Positions 24,378-33,856 of a stretch of DNA of 52,279 nucleotides are shown one piece after another. Numbering within the stretch: position 1 is the stretch's first letter; every line of letters begins with the position of its first letter. The notes below the pieces were generated by a model, which did not search any database, had not been told where the DNA came from, and saw only the letters and a list, made by a program, of their open reading frames with translations. Both the position numbers and the translations under genes were made by a program. Source of the stretch: Bacteroides stercorirosoris (GTDB taxonomy: Bacteria > Bacteroidota > Bacteroidia > Bacteroidales > Bacteroidaceae); contig NZ_FQZN01000037.1 of the NCBI RefSeq assembly GCF_900142015.1, forward strand, positions 1 to 52,279, in the 5' to 3' direction.

Positions 24378-25504
24378 TTGTATGGACAAGGCAAAGAATA
24401 CCGCACCATGACAGCCGACAAGCCAATCTGCCATGAATGTGGTATTACAAAATTACCAGAAGACTCCATTACAATAAAACGTATGCGTCGGTATTCCTAC
24501 GAGCAGATAAGCAGTATAATAGGGCATGATTATGAGGTAATCCGCTACAAGACAGCTGACGGAATCATCCGTGATGGTTACTTCCCTCTTGATGGCGGAT
24601 CGTAAATTATGGATGTCATACCCGGTACTCACGCATCGAGTACCTTTATGGCTTATATAAGTATCTTGAAAGAATGTTGCCTTGAAAAAGACGCTATCAT
24701 TAATTGTGATGAGACTTGGTGTAGGGTGAAAGTTAAAGCCGCTTACAGGAAAAGATATATATGGTGTCTTGTCAACAAGTCTGAGAGGATTGTCACATAT
24801 TGTTACGAGGATGATTCCAGAGGTAGTGGGGTATTACGTCATATACTCGGTGACCATGCAATAAAAGCGCTACAGTCAGATGGATATAACGTATATATGC
24901 ATCTTGATAACAATCTGATAGACATCAAACATGTTTGTTGCATGGCACATGCAAGAGCAAAGTTTAAATATGCCCTGGAATGGGGCGGTGAGATTGATAC
25001 CGCCTTCTTCCATTGCATAGGCGAACTTTATGTGTTGGAGGCAAAATATGAGCATGGGCGGCCTTCACCGGAACAGATAAAGAACTGTCGGAACAATCTA
25101 AAGACAAAGGAAATCATAATCCGTCTGCGCAGTAAACTTAACGCATGGTTGAGTGAGGGGCATCCTCCACGCGGTGAACTGATGGAAAAGGCGCTCCGGT
25201 ATCTAAATACTTTCTGGACACAGCTGTTTGCATATACACATGACAGTCCATATACAATCGACAATTCCATTGCCGAACGTTTCATACGTCTTTTAGCAGG
25301 CGAACGTAAGAACTCGTTGTCTTTCGGAAGCGGAAAGATGGCCGGTATATCAGATGCATACCATACTATCATATTGGCCTGCAAATGCAGGGTGTCCTTG
25401 TATTGCAATATTTGAAGGAATTCTTCAAACAGATAGTGCTCGATCGCACCGATTATGAAAATTTATTGTCGATAACCATCGGAATAACCAATAATAAACA
25501 TTAA
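24378..25504 (+). pseudogene. IS66-family transposase (TnpC) remnant, frameshifted
   Basis: Three pieces of one IS66-type transposase in different frames. 24378-24605 resembles the region just before the catalytic domain (KLPEDSITIKRMRRYSY, then YKTADGIIRDGYFPL) and ends in a stop. 24609-25385 is the catalytic domain: INCDETWCRVKV, YIWCLVNKSERIV, LQSDGYNVY, HARAKFKYAL, IDNSIAERFIRLLAGERKNSL. A shift near 25385 puts the C-terminus (QGVLVLQYLKEFFKQIVLDR, then TDYENLL) in another frame to 25504. The N-terminal third and the left end of the element were not recognised. A hairpin at about 25537-25561 may be its terminator. The element is not expected to move by itself. Confidence 0.82.
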
Positions 25505-25591
25505 AAAACAATTTAACTTTTGACATAATTTACAAGGAAACCGCTTAAATGCGGCTTTCCCTATGGGACACGTCAAAATTGGACGCTAAAA

Positions 25592-27034
25592 ATGGGAATC
25601 AAAAAAAACTTTCTTTATAGCAGTTTTCTAACCACTTCGCTGTATATATTCCAATTTATCACATACCCATATGTGGCACGTGTACTTGGAGTAACGAATA
25701 TTGGTATCTGTAATTATATACAAAGTGTCGTACAATATTTTTGTCTCTTCAGTATGTTAGGTATCACAACCCTTGGCGTTAGGGAAATTGCAAAATGTAA
25801 TGGAGATAAACTTAATTTAAATCAAACTTTTTCCCAATTATTTACCCTAAATGCCATATTCACAGCAATCGTATTAGCCATTTATTTCCTATTGATAGAA
25901 ACAATTCCCAATTTCAACCAGTATAAGAAATTACTTTATATAGGCGCAACGCAAATCTTTTTTGGAACATTTGCCGTAGAATGGCTTTTTCGTGGTTTGG
26001 AAGAGTTTAAGTATATCACGATAAGAACATTATTCGTTCGTTTGATTTATGTTATATCAATATTCGTATTTGTTCGTAACAGTGATGATTACACGATATA
26101 CTTCTTGATATATTCCGCAATGATTATCGCCAATGGTATTATAAATTGGAGTCATGGAAAACGGTTTGTCATTTTTTTAATTCAACCTATATCATTAATT
26201 CGACCTTATGTAAAGCCATTGTTTTTTTTGGGTTCTCAAGCAATTCTTACTTCATTATATACGACTTTTAATACCGTTTATTTGGGAATGGTATGTGGTG
26301 ATACACAAGTCGGATTTTATACCACTGCTACCAAAATAGAAAATATAATACTGGCTCTATATTCTTCATTTACTCTTGTGATGATGCCACGCATCAGTTC
26401 GTTAATGCAGTCTGAACAACAAGAGGATATCAAGCGGCTATTACAAAGTTCTTTCAATTTACTTTTTGCATTCGTGTTTCCTTGTATCTTCTTTTCTGAA
26501 TTTTATGCAAACGAATTAGTTTACTTAGTCGCGGGAAATGGTTATGAGGGGGCTATTCTACCCATGAGGATAGTGATGCCATTGATGTTAATCGTTGGAT
26601 TGGAACAGATACTTATCGTACAGATTCTGATGCCAAGTCGCTCTGACAAACAAGTGTTCATCAACTCAATTATTGGGGCGGTATGTAGCATCTTATTAAA
26701 TGTGTTGCTCGTTTCCAAACTTGAAAGCATCGGTTCTTCAATTGTTTGGTTTGTCAGTGAATTAGCAGTAATGACTACCGCTTTTTACTTTGTAAAACAG
26801 AAATATCATGATATTACTTTTTTTGCAAATATGGCAAAGCATCTATTTTCCTTTATACCAATGTTGTTAATTTATTATCTTATATCAAAAAATATAGAAC
26901 AATGTTGGATAGGTTTTTCATTAGGCTTTATCTCTACTTTGGTGTATAGCCATTTTGCATTATCATACTTAGTTAAGAATAACATCTATATATCCGTTAT
27001 TAAATCTTTAGGAGGCAAATTTATTAGAAAATGA
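25592..27034 (+). CDS. Oligosaccharide flippase (Wzx-like, MATE/MOP superfamily)
   Basis: Moves lipid-linked repeat units across the inner membrane. 480 residues, with about 12-14 hydrophobic segments spread over the length and the typical opening FLYSSFLTTSLYIFQFITYPYVARVLG followed by GICNYIQSVVQYF; the middle has GMVCGDTQVGFYTTATKIENI, also characteristic of the family. It is the first gene of the AT-rich block and its base composition differs sharply from upxY-wzc. It overlaps the next glycosyltransferase by four bases (ATGA), so translation is probably coupled. Confidence 0.9.
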   Translation: MGIKKNFLYSSFLTTSLYIFQFITYPYVARVLGVTNIGICNYIQSVVQYFCLFSMLGITTLGVREIAKCNGDKLNLNQTFSQLFTLNAIFTAIVLAIYFLLIETIPNFNQYKKLLYIGATQIFFGTFAVEWLFRGLEEFKYITIRTLFVRLIYVISIFVFVRNSDDYTIYFLIYSAMIIANGIINWSHGKRFVIFLIQPISLIRPYVKPLFFLGSQAILTSLYTTFNTVYLGMVCGDTQVGFYTTATKIENIILALYSSFTLVMMPRISSLMQSEQQEDIKRLLQSSFNLLFAFVFPCIFFSEFYANELVYLVAGNGYEGAILPMRIVMPLMLIVGLEQILIVQILMPSRSDKQVFINSIIGAVCSILLNVLLVSKLESIGSSIVWFVSELAVMTTAFYFVKQKYHDITFFANMAKHLFSFIPMLLIYYLISKNIEQCWIGFSLGFISTLVYSHFALSYLVKNNIYISVIKSLGGKFIRK

Positions 27035-27852
27035 TTGTATCGATAATATTACTCAATTATAATTCTTCAACTGACTGTCGCAAGTGTGTTTCTTTTTTGA
27101 AACGTCAGAAAGGAATCGATTTGGAAATTATTATAGTAGATAATTGCTCAGAACATGATGATTGTTTGAAAGTCAAGTTGCTGTGCCAAGAGCAAGGTTG
27201 TACCTTTATTCAAGCTGTCGAGAATCGAGGTTACAATGCAGGAAATAACATTGGGCTGCAATATGCTGCGAAGAAAGGGTATAAATACGCCTTAATAGCC
27301 AATCCCGATATGGAGTTCCCACAGGAAGATTACATTGAGAAGTTAGTCGCTAAAATGGAGCAAGACAATACCATCGCTGTTTGCGCAAGTGATATTGTTA
27401 ATCCGGATGGCAGACATCAAAATCCTCAAAGGGAAGCGACTTACAATGAAGAGTTATTTTGGTTTATGGAGATTCTTCGAAATAAAAAATCAAAGAAATG
27501 GTATCTCTGTGATTATACTCAATCGGGATATTGTGAAAAAGTTAGCGGTTGTTGCTTACTGCTTCGGATGGACTTTGTAAAAAATATAGTATTTTTCGAT
27601 GAGTCAGTATTCTTATATAGCGAAGAATCTATCCTTGCGAAACAGGTAAAACTCAACAATAAAAGAATATTTTATATGGCCAATTCAACTGCAATTCATC
27701 AACATATAGAAAGTCAAAAAGGTCCGTCTAGTCCAAGAATGCGTATTTTGTTCCAATCAAGAATTTATTATTTACGGAATTACAGTGGATATAGAGGATT
27801 AAAACTGAAATTTTTACTATTTTCAAAACGTCTTCAATATATGTTCTATTGA
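27031..27852 (+). CDS. Glycosyltransferase family 2 (rhamnosyltransferase-like)
   Basis: 273-residue GT-A enzyme. Opens with VSIILLNYNSSTDCRKCVSF and DLEIIIVDNCSEHDD, the nucleotide-binding part of GT2. The metal/sugar-nucleotide site is in ALIANPDMEFPQ and the acceptor side in SGCCLLLRMDF..FDESVFLYSEES, as in WbbL-like rhamnosyltransferases. No membrane helix except a weakly hydrophobic C-terminus. Presence of rmlC in the locus makes rhamnose a plausible donor, but this is inference. Overlaps wzx by four bases and the polymerase start follows its stop by six bases. Confidence 0.88.
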   Translation: MIVSIILLNYNSSTDCRKCVSFLKRQKGIDLEIIIVDNCSEHDDCLKVKLLCQEQGCTFIQAVENRGYNAGNNIGLQYAAKKGYKYALIANPDMEFPQEDYIEKLVAKMEQDNTIAVCASDIVNPDGRHQNPQREATYNEELFWFMEILRNKKSKKWYLCDYTQSGYCEKVSGCCLLLRMDFVKNIVFFDESVFLYSEESILAKQVKLNNKRIFYMANSTAIHQHIESQKGPSSPRMRILFQSRIYYLRNYSGYRGLKLKFLLFSKRLQYMFY

Positions 27853-27857
27853 TCGCC

Positions 27858-29036
27858 ATGAATAAATTGAAAATTAACAATAAACTCGTCAATTTTATCA
27901 TTATAACATTATCTGTATCACCAGCTTTTGCACTTACTGATGACAATAAGAATTTATTCCTGATAGGAACGATGGCTATATTGATTCCATTTGTTTTTAT
28001 AATTAATCCTACTCGCTTATCTAAAATTGATTTGACACTTGTTTCACTTTGCCTTTTTATGATCATATTTCCTCTATTAGGACATCCTGAAACAATGAGA
28101 TGGAGTACAGTGCTTTATTCGTGTATGTTTTGCTTGTATTTCATGGCTTTTATACGAGTGTTATTTGACAGTACCTATAGCAATGATGATTTACTAAAAA
28201 TATTAAAGTTACTGATTTATGCTTATTGTATAGTTCTAATAATACAACAATTTTGTGTTTTAACAGGACTTCCAATCTTTAATCTGAGTAACTATTCCCT
28301 AAAAGAACCTTGGAAACTAAATACCCTAATGAGTGAACCTTCTCATTCTGCACGAATTATTCCGGTATTGATGTATCTATTCGTCTGTTGTGAAGAGCAA
28401 CAAAAGATGGAAGAAAAACTGTCCATAAAAGAAAGTTTTAAAAATTCAAAATTGGTTTGGCTATCATTTTTATGGTGTGTCTGCACGATGGGAAGTGCAA
28501 CTGCATTTATTTTCATGTGGATAGTTTTCGCCAAATTTATCAATCCCCAAAAAATATTGCCTACAATTGCAGTATGTATTTCCGTTTTTATAGCAATATT
28601 TTATATATCAGAGAATAAATCTGTATTACGCGCAAAGAAAATTATTACAGCCACCCTGACATTAGATGAAGACAAGATTCTAAGTGCAGATGGAAGTGGA
28701 GGAAGTAGAATTGTCCCTACAATTCAAGCGGCAAAAATTTTAGGAGTAACTTCAAAATCGGATTTATTTGGTTATGGAATTGATGCAGACCAAAAAATCA
28801 TAAAACCACTGCCTGGATTTACAAAAGGACAATCAGGAGCCTTCTTTTTATGGATAAATTACGGAGTTATTATTGCAATTATTTGGTGGCTGTTTTCATT
28901 GAAAATTTGCTACATACCAGGAAATTTTGTTTCATTACTTATATGGTTCTTAATACTTTTCTCCTATGGGGGATTCAATAATCAAATTGTATGGATGACA
29001 TTGACAATATTATACACATATAAATATATTCGTTAA
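27858..29036 (+). CDS. Candidate repeat-unit polymerase (Wzy/O-antigen ligase-like membrane protein)
   Basis: About 392 residues with ten or more membrane segments and one larger loop (residues about 255-310: LDEDKILSADGSGGSRIVP through GYGIDADQKIIKPLPGF), which is the usual layout of Wzy and O-antigen ligase proteins. Sequence conservation in this family is low, so the call rests on topology, loop residues such as the GYG motif and on being the only such protein in a Wzx-dependent cluster. The ATG at 27858 is preferred over a TTG at 27849. It is followed after two bases by the kinase-like gene. Confidence 0.78.
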   Translation: MNKLKINNKLVNFIIITLSVSPAFALTDDNKNLFLIGTMAILIPFVFIINPTRLSKIDLTLVSLCLFMIIFPLLGHPETMRWSTVLYSCMFCLYFMAFIRVLFDSTYSNDDLLKILKLLIYAYCIVLIIQQFCVLTGLPIFNLSNYSLKEPWKLNTLMSEPSHSARIIPVLMYLFVCCEEQQKMEEKLSIKESFKNSKLVWLSFLWCVCTMGSATAFIFMWIVFAKFINPQKILPTIAVCISVFIAIFYISENKSVLRAKKIITATLTLDEDKILSADGSGGSRIVPTIQAAKILGVTSKSDLFGYGIDADQKIIKPLPGFTKGQSGAFFLWINYGVIIAIIWWLFSLKICYIPGNFVSLLIWFLILFSYGGFNNQIVWMTLTILYTYKYIR

Positions 29037-29038
29037 AG

Positions 29039-30409
29039 ATGGAATTGATTCATAAATGGACAAACCTACATATAGAATTTACTTCTACATTGTTACGTGA
29101 ATTGGAGAATGGAGGCATTCGTTATTTCATTCTTCGAAATTACGAGAAATTACCTGAACAAAATTTGGGTAAGGATATTGATATTGTAATTGAGCCAAAA
29201 TCATATATCCAAACAAAACATATTTTGTTGAAAGTGATGACTATGTTAGATATTCATTATTATCAAATAACACAATTCGACCGTATGCGTTGCTGGTATA
29301 TAATGGATAATAAAAAACACTTTGGCATTCATATAGACATTATTGAAAATGAAGTCTATAAAGGATTTGAATTTTTCTCGTTTGAAAGGTTATACAGGAA
29401 CGTAGAAAAGTATAACGGTTTTTATGTTCTCAACAAAAAAATGGATACTATAATGCTACTAGTTCAGAACATAGTAGCATATAAGAGTCTGAAAGGTAAG
29501 TATCGCACTACTATCGCTAAAAACTATAGTCAGTTCAAAAACGAAATAGATAAAGAAATTATTATTTTTTGGGGTAATAGTCTTGGTAAAAAAATGGTAT
29601 ATTGTTTAAACAATTCAGATTTTGACTCAATTGTTAAAAACGCACAGAAGTATGAGAAAAGTGCGATGAAAAGAATCTTTTTTAAACGACCCTTTTATAC
29701 ATTTAGAGGAATAGCAAAATTTCTTTGTGGAAAAATTTATCGTGTAATTCTGTGCCCCAAGAAATTTTGGCGATTCATTGCGGTAGAAGCTCCTGACGGA
29801 ACCGGGAAAACAACTTTTATCAATAGTCTTGTAACAGAGTTGAGAAAATATTATGTATCAGATGAGGGCCGTTTTTGTATCCATCACTTTAGACCACTAA
29901 TTTTACCCAACTTAGGTGCTGTGGGTGAAAAAGCAGGAGTAATGAAACAGGATACTGATTTTACGAAACCACATCGAGCAAAGCCTGCTGGAATACTATC
30001 TTCATTCATCCGAATGACTTATTATTGGATAGATTACATACTGGGTATTCCTTATTTGCTCCGTAAGGAAGCACAAGCTGAAAAATACACGATTTTTGAC
30101 CGTTATATTTTTGACTTTGTTGTAGATCCAAAACGTGCTCGAATCAGTTTACCATATTGGATAAGGAAATTATTCGCACGTATGGTCATTCAGCCGCAAA
30201 TTGTATTTGTATTAAATACAGAGCCTAACGTGATTTACAAGCGCAAGCAGGAGCTTGAATTAGATGAAATCAAACGTCAACTAGATGAATTCAAAAAGAT
30301 TGAATCAATTTGTCCTAATGTGGTTTATATTGATGCTGGTCAATCTGTCGATACGATGACAGCACAAGCAATAGATATAATCTTTGATAAATACCTTTTT
30401 ACAATATAA
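29039..30409 (+). CDS. Two-domain protein: nucleotidyltransferase-like N-domain and thymidylate kinase-like C-domain
   Basis: 456 residues. The first part has FILRNYEKLPEQNLGKDIDIVI, whose GxDIDIV matches the metal-binding start of nucleotidyltransferase-fold proteins. From about residue 245 a P-loop kinase follows: Walker A VEAPDGTGKTTFI, then FDRYIFDFVVDP (DRY motif of dTMP-kinase-like enzymes) and an Arg-rich lid near IYKRKQELELDEIKRQL. A housekeeping Tmk role is unlikely: the P-loop domain is fused, divergent and embedded in a capsule operon. A kinase acting on a glycan, lipid or sugar precursor is a hypothesis. No signal peptide. A 95-base gap separates it from the next gene. Confidence 0.72.
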   Translation: MELIHKWTNLHIEFTSTLLRELENGGIRYFILRNYEKLPEQNLGKDIDIVIEPKSYIQTKHILLKVMTMLDIHYYQITQFDRMRCWYIMDNKKHFGIHIDIIENEVYKGFEFFSFERLYRNVEKYNGFYVLNKKMDTIMLLVQNIVAYKSLKGKYRTTIAKNYSQFKNEIDKEIIIFWGNSLGKKMVYCLNNSDFDSIVKNAQKYEKSAMKRIFFKRPFYTFRGIAKFLCGKIYRVILCPKKFWRFIAVEAPDGTGKTTFINSLVTELRKYYVSDEGRFCIHHFRPLILPNLGAVGEKAGVMKQDTDFTKPHRAKPAGILSSFIRMTYYWIDYILGIPYLLRKEAQAEKYTIFDRYIFDFVVDPKRARISLPYWIRKLFARMVIQPQIVFVLNTEPNVIYKRKQELELDEIKRQLDEFKKIESICPNVVYIDAGQSVDTMTAQAIDIIFDKYLFTI

Positions 30410-30504
30410 GTTACTACAATAGTTTTCCATACAGAGCGATTTTCACATCACTTGATGTTAGCTTATATTAAACCCAAGTAGCTCCAATCAATAAGTATAT
30501 TTAA

Positions 30505-31620
30505 ATGAAAATTTTACATTTTATTTTAGGCAAAGCAAATCCAGACAGAGCCAATGGCGTAAATCAGGTTATACATGGTCTTGCAAAATATCAAAGTAGA
30601 GCTGGACATGAAGTATATGTAGTGGGTATCAGTAGTGTTATGACAACACCTTATGAAAAAATACAACGAGAAAACTTTGAAGTTGAATGCTTTAAAAAAT
30701 TCAATTCAAAAACTTTCATTTATATAAAAGATCTTATTAAAAATATTGATGTAGTACATCTACACGGAGTTTGGAATATGAAAAATGTACGATTGGGACG
30801 TTACCTCGAAACAATAGGCAAGCCTTATATCATTACGGCTCATTGTGGATATGCCGTAGATCGTATAAAACAATCAAATTATTTGCTCAAACTTCTATAC
30901 CATAAAATTTGGCAGAAAAAACTATATGAACATGCTGCTGGTATTCATGCACTTACTCGAGAAGAATCAACTGATATTTATCACTTCTGCAAAAACGACA
31001 ATATTTTTGTTGTTACTAATGGTGTAGACCCTGATGTCTATGACAAATATCATTATACGGTACACAAAAAAAGAAAAAAAATCAAATTCGGTTATTTGGG
31101 ACGTCTGTCTGTAGAAAAAAATATCGATAATCTTCTCAAGGCTGTTTCTTTATTACCAAATAAAGTGAAAGAACAAATAGAATTATGTTTGATTGGTCCC
31201 ATTACAGATAGTGTGGTAAAACTCCAAAAATTAGCGAGGAAACTGAAGATTGAAGAAAATGTAAAATTTCTTGGAGGAAAATATGGTGAAGAGAAAATAC
31301 AGACTCTCTTAGATTTGGATTTTTACATACATCCTGCCTATTCTGATGTTGTTGGAATTTCTGTAATGGAGGCATTAGCATTAGGTTTGCCAACGATAGT
31401 CACTCGAACTTCACACATATCCTATTTTAATGAAAGTAATGCTTTTATAATGGTAGAACCAACAGCTTTTGATTTAAGCCGCGGCATTAGAACTGCTATA
31501 GACCGATTAGATGACAGAGAACAACTATCCGTAAATGCTAAAAATTTATACCTGAAACAATTTAATTGGAAAGTGGCAGTAGAATTATTAATCAACGAAT
31601 ATAGGAAAGTTTACATATGA
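30505..31620 (+). CDS. Glycosyltransferase family 4
   Basis: 371-residue GT-B retaining enzyme. The N-domain acceptor side begins KILHFILGKANPDRANGVNQ and shows VVHLHGVWNM. The donor domain has FVVTNGVDPDVY, IKFGYLGRLSVEKNIDNLL, and the E-x7-E-like motif in YSDVVGISVMEALALGLPTIV. Donor and linkage are unknown. It overlaps the next gene by four bases, so translational coupling with the membrane acyltransferase is likely. AT-rich composition as in its neighbours. Confidence 0.9.
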   Translation: MKILHFILGKANPDRANGVNQVIHGLAKYQSRAGHEVYVVGISSVMTTPYEKIQRENFEVECFKKFNSKTFIYIKDLIKNIDVVHLHGVWNMKNVRLGRYLETIGKPYIITAHCGYAVDRIKQSNYLLKLLYHKIWQKKLYEHAAGIHALTREESTDIYHFCKNDNIFVVTNGVDPDVYDKYHYTVHKKRKKIKFGYLGRLSVEKNIDNLLKAVSLLPNKVKEQIELCLIGPITDSVVKLQKLARKLKIEENVKFLGGKYGEEKIQTLLDLDFYIHPAYSDVVGISVMEALALGLPTIVTRTSHISYFNESNAFIMVEPTAFDLSRGIRTAIDRLDDREQLSVNAKNLYLKQFNWKVAVELLINEYRKVYI

Positions 31621-32597
31621 TTACCTTCTTCATTCTGACAATCACATTATTATTACTTTTTAGGAACAAAGAAACTTTAGTATTATCCAAAGAAAGATGT
31701 GATTTTTTAAAAGCACTTTTTCCTTTCTTGATAATCATTGGTCATTGCGCATTTTTCAAAAAATGTGTGTTTTTTGATGATATACGTTGGAGCGGTCCAT
31801 ATATCGTAGCAATATTCTTTTTTATAAGTGGGTATGGATTACAATATAAATATCGACATAACCAAATGAACATCGAATACCTGAAGAATAAAACAAAGAA
31901 AATACTACTTCCAATTATGTTACCCTTAACCGTTTATGCATTGTTATCATGCAATGGGTGGGAATCTTTCATGCATATATGCAAAACTGCCATTTCTCAT
32001 GGGAACTTGATACTACCATACTCATGGTTCGTAATTATAATCCTTTTCTTGTATTTCTCATACTTCCTTATTCGTCGCCATCTCAAAAACGAAATACACT
32101 TTTGTATCGTCTATTGTATTTTTTTGCTTGTGCTGACAATGTCTTTTTATAGACTCGGTTGGGATAGTTCAAGTTTCGTTAGTAACATAGCTTTTTTGCT
32201 TGGAATAGTTTACTATGAAAATGAGAATACATTATTAATATATATTAACAAATGGGGGGGGGGGGGAGTAAAACTATTCTTGGTAATGATAATGGGATGT
32301 ATATCCCTGTCATATATCAATAACCTTTCTCTTTTTCACGGATTTGCGCTTGTTGCTGTACCATTTTATACTATGGCTTTTATAGGGATATTCTCGACAA
32401 TATATGTTTGTTTTTCAAAAGTAATAAAACTACTAAAGCAATATAGTTATGATATATATCTGACCCAAGGAATTGCTTTTAGTATCTTATCTTTTTTTGA
32501 ATTAAACGATTGGTGTTTCATGATTTTGTCCTTGATTTTATCTCTTATTCTAGGAATCGTGAGCCAAAAACTAACATTATCCATACAGAATAGATAG
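31617..32597 (+). CDS. Membrane acyltransferase family 3, with a poly-G tract
   Basis: 326 residues, about ten membrane helices. The opening FLKALFPFLIIIGHCAFF carries the conserved His and the following FFFISGYGLQYKYRH is the family signature. Members transfer acetyl or other acyl groups onto sugars across the membrane, so this one probably decorates the capsule repeat. At 32254-32266 the coding sequence holds 13 consecutive G, encoding the tail of WGGGG at about residues 213-217. The tract is in frame at this length, but a change of one base would shift the frame about two-thirds of the way in. It overlaps the upstream glycosyltransferase by four bases. Confidence 0.88.
   Translation: MITFFILTITLLLLFRNKETLVLSKERCDFLKALFPFLIIIGHCAFFKKCVFFDDIRWSGPYIVAIFFFISGYGLQYKYRHNQMNIEYLKNKTKKILLPIMLPLTVYALLSCNGWESFMHICKTAISHGNLILPYSWFVIIILFLYFSYFLIRRHLKNEIHFCIVYCIFLLVLTMSFYRLGWDSSSFVSNIAFLLGIVYYENENTLLIYINKWGGGGVKLFLVMIMGCISLSYINNLSLFHGFALVAVPFYTMAFIGIFSTIYVCFSKVIKLLKQYSYDIYLTQGIAFSILSFFELNDWCFMILSLILSLILGIVSQKLTLSIQNR
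32254..32266 (+). repeat. Homopolymeric tract of 13 G inside the acyltransferase gene
   Basis: A run of 13 G in an otherwise AT-rich gene, by far the longest G run in the window. Such tracts are classic slipped-strand mispairing sites. The exact count may also vary in sequencing data. Confidence 0.9.
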
Positions 32598-32632
32598 CAA
32601 CTATTACCAAATATAACAATCAATTTAGATAA

Positions 32633-33856
32633 ATGAATAAAAAAATTCTTGTATCAGCCTATTCTTGCGAACCCATTGAGGGAGGCGAAGCAGCGGTTGG
32701 GTGGAACATTGCCCTGCAAATGGCAAAACGGAATAAAGTTCACATTATCACCCGAAGTAATTTACGTGAGAAAATAGAGGCATATTACCCTATTGAGATA
32801 GCTGAGAATATTACATTTCACTATTATGACACGCCCCGTTGGATGCGTTTCTATAAACGCAAAGAACGTGGTATGCATCTCTACTATTTTTTGTGGCAAT
32901 TAGGTATTACCAGCGTGATACGTCGGTTGAAAAAAAACATAAAATTCGATTATGCCATGCATCTAACTTTTGGAAATGTGTGGCTTCCAACATTCTTGCC
33001 ATATTTTAATATACCTTTCATATATGGACCTATTGGAGGTGGCGAAGGTATTCCCCATTCATTTTTAACAAAAATGTCCCCCTACTTCTTTTGTATAGAA
33101 TTTATAAGGATATTAATGAATGGGACTGCACATATTAACCCATTTTTTCTCTATAAAGCACATCGAAGCAAAGCTATACTATGTCGTACTGAACAAACCT
33201 CCGCGCTCTTTCCCAAACAATTCCAACATAAGATTGATTACTTGACTGACGGTGCTATTGAATCGGATTTTTTTGAAAACAAAGCGGAATATTGTAAAAA
33301 TAAAACCATTCGGATTGTTTCAACTTCTCGTTTTATTGCATTGAAAAATGTGATTTGTATCGTACAAGCATTGAATCTCGTACCCAAAGAATATGATGTC
33401 GAGTGCGTAATGGTAGGAAAAGGTCCAGAATTGGAAAAAGTAAAACAATTAGCAGAGACCTGTCCTCATAAGATTACATTCCTAAAGCACATGCCACGTC
33501 AGGATGTTCTAAATCAACTGAAACAAGGGGATATATTCATTACCCCATCGTTGAAAGATGCTTGTAATCTCACATTGCTTGAAGCCATGACAGTAGGTTT
33601 ACCTATAATTTGCCTTAATTGGTCAGGTATGGCAATTTCAACCGATGATAGCTGCGCAATACGTTTGCCGGTAACAAATCCAAAACAAATGCCAAAGGAT
33701 ATGGCTGCTGCAATAATTCAACTTATCGAATCGCCTAAGTTACGCAAGCGTTTAGGGTGTGCTGCCCGTGAGCGCATCCGTACTATTTTCAATTGGGATG
33801 CGAAAGGAGATTTTATGGAAAATTTATTTGAAAAATTAGATAAACAATGTCGATGA
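32633..33856 (+). CDS. Glycosyltransferase family 4
   Basis: 407-residue GT-B enzyme. The N-domain starts KILVSAYSCEPIEGGEAAVGWN, a form typical of one GT4 subgroup, followed by the glycine-rich IYGPIGGGEGIP. The donor domain shows RIVSTSRFIALKNV, VECVMVGKGPELEKV and PSLKDACNLTLLEAMTVGLPII with the conserved glutamates. Sugar specificity unknown. The start of the next gene overlaps its end by ten bases. Confidence 0.9.
   Translation: MNKKILVSAYSCEPIEGGEAAVGWNIALQMAKRNKVHIITRSNLREKIEAYYPIEIAENITFHYYDTPRWMRFYKRKERGMHLYYFLWQLGITSVIRRLKKNIKFDYAMHLTFGNVWLPTFLPYFNIPFIYGPIGGGEGIPHSFLTKMSPYFFCIEFIRILMNGTAHINPFFLYKAHRSKAILCRTEQTSALFPKQFQHKIDYLTDGAIESDFFENKAEYCKNKTIRIVSTSRFIALKNVICIVQALNLVPKEYDVECVMVGKGPELEKVKQLAETCPHKITFLKHMPRQDVLNQLKQGDIFITPSLKDACNLTLLEAMTVGLPIICLNWSGMAISTDDSCAIRLPVTNPKQMPKDMAAAIIQLIESPKLRKRLGCAARERIRTIFNWDAKGDFMENLFEKLDKQCR

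Noticed and set aside
24182..24436. 84-codon frame before the IS66 catalytic region
   Set aside because: It may contain part of the degraded element but shows no recognisable transposase motif, so it is not listed as a separate gene.
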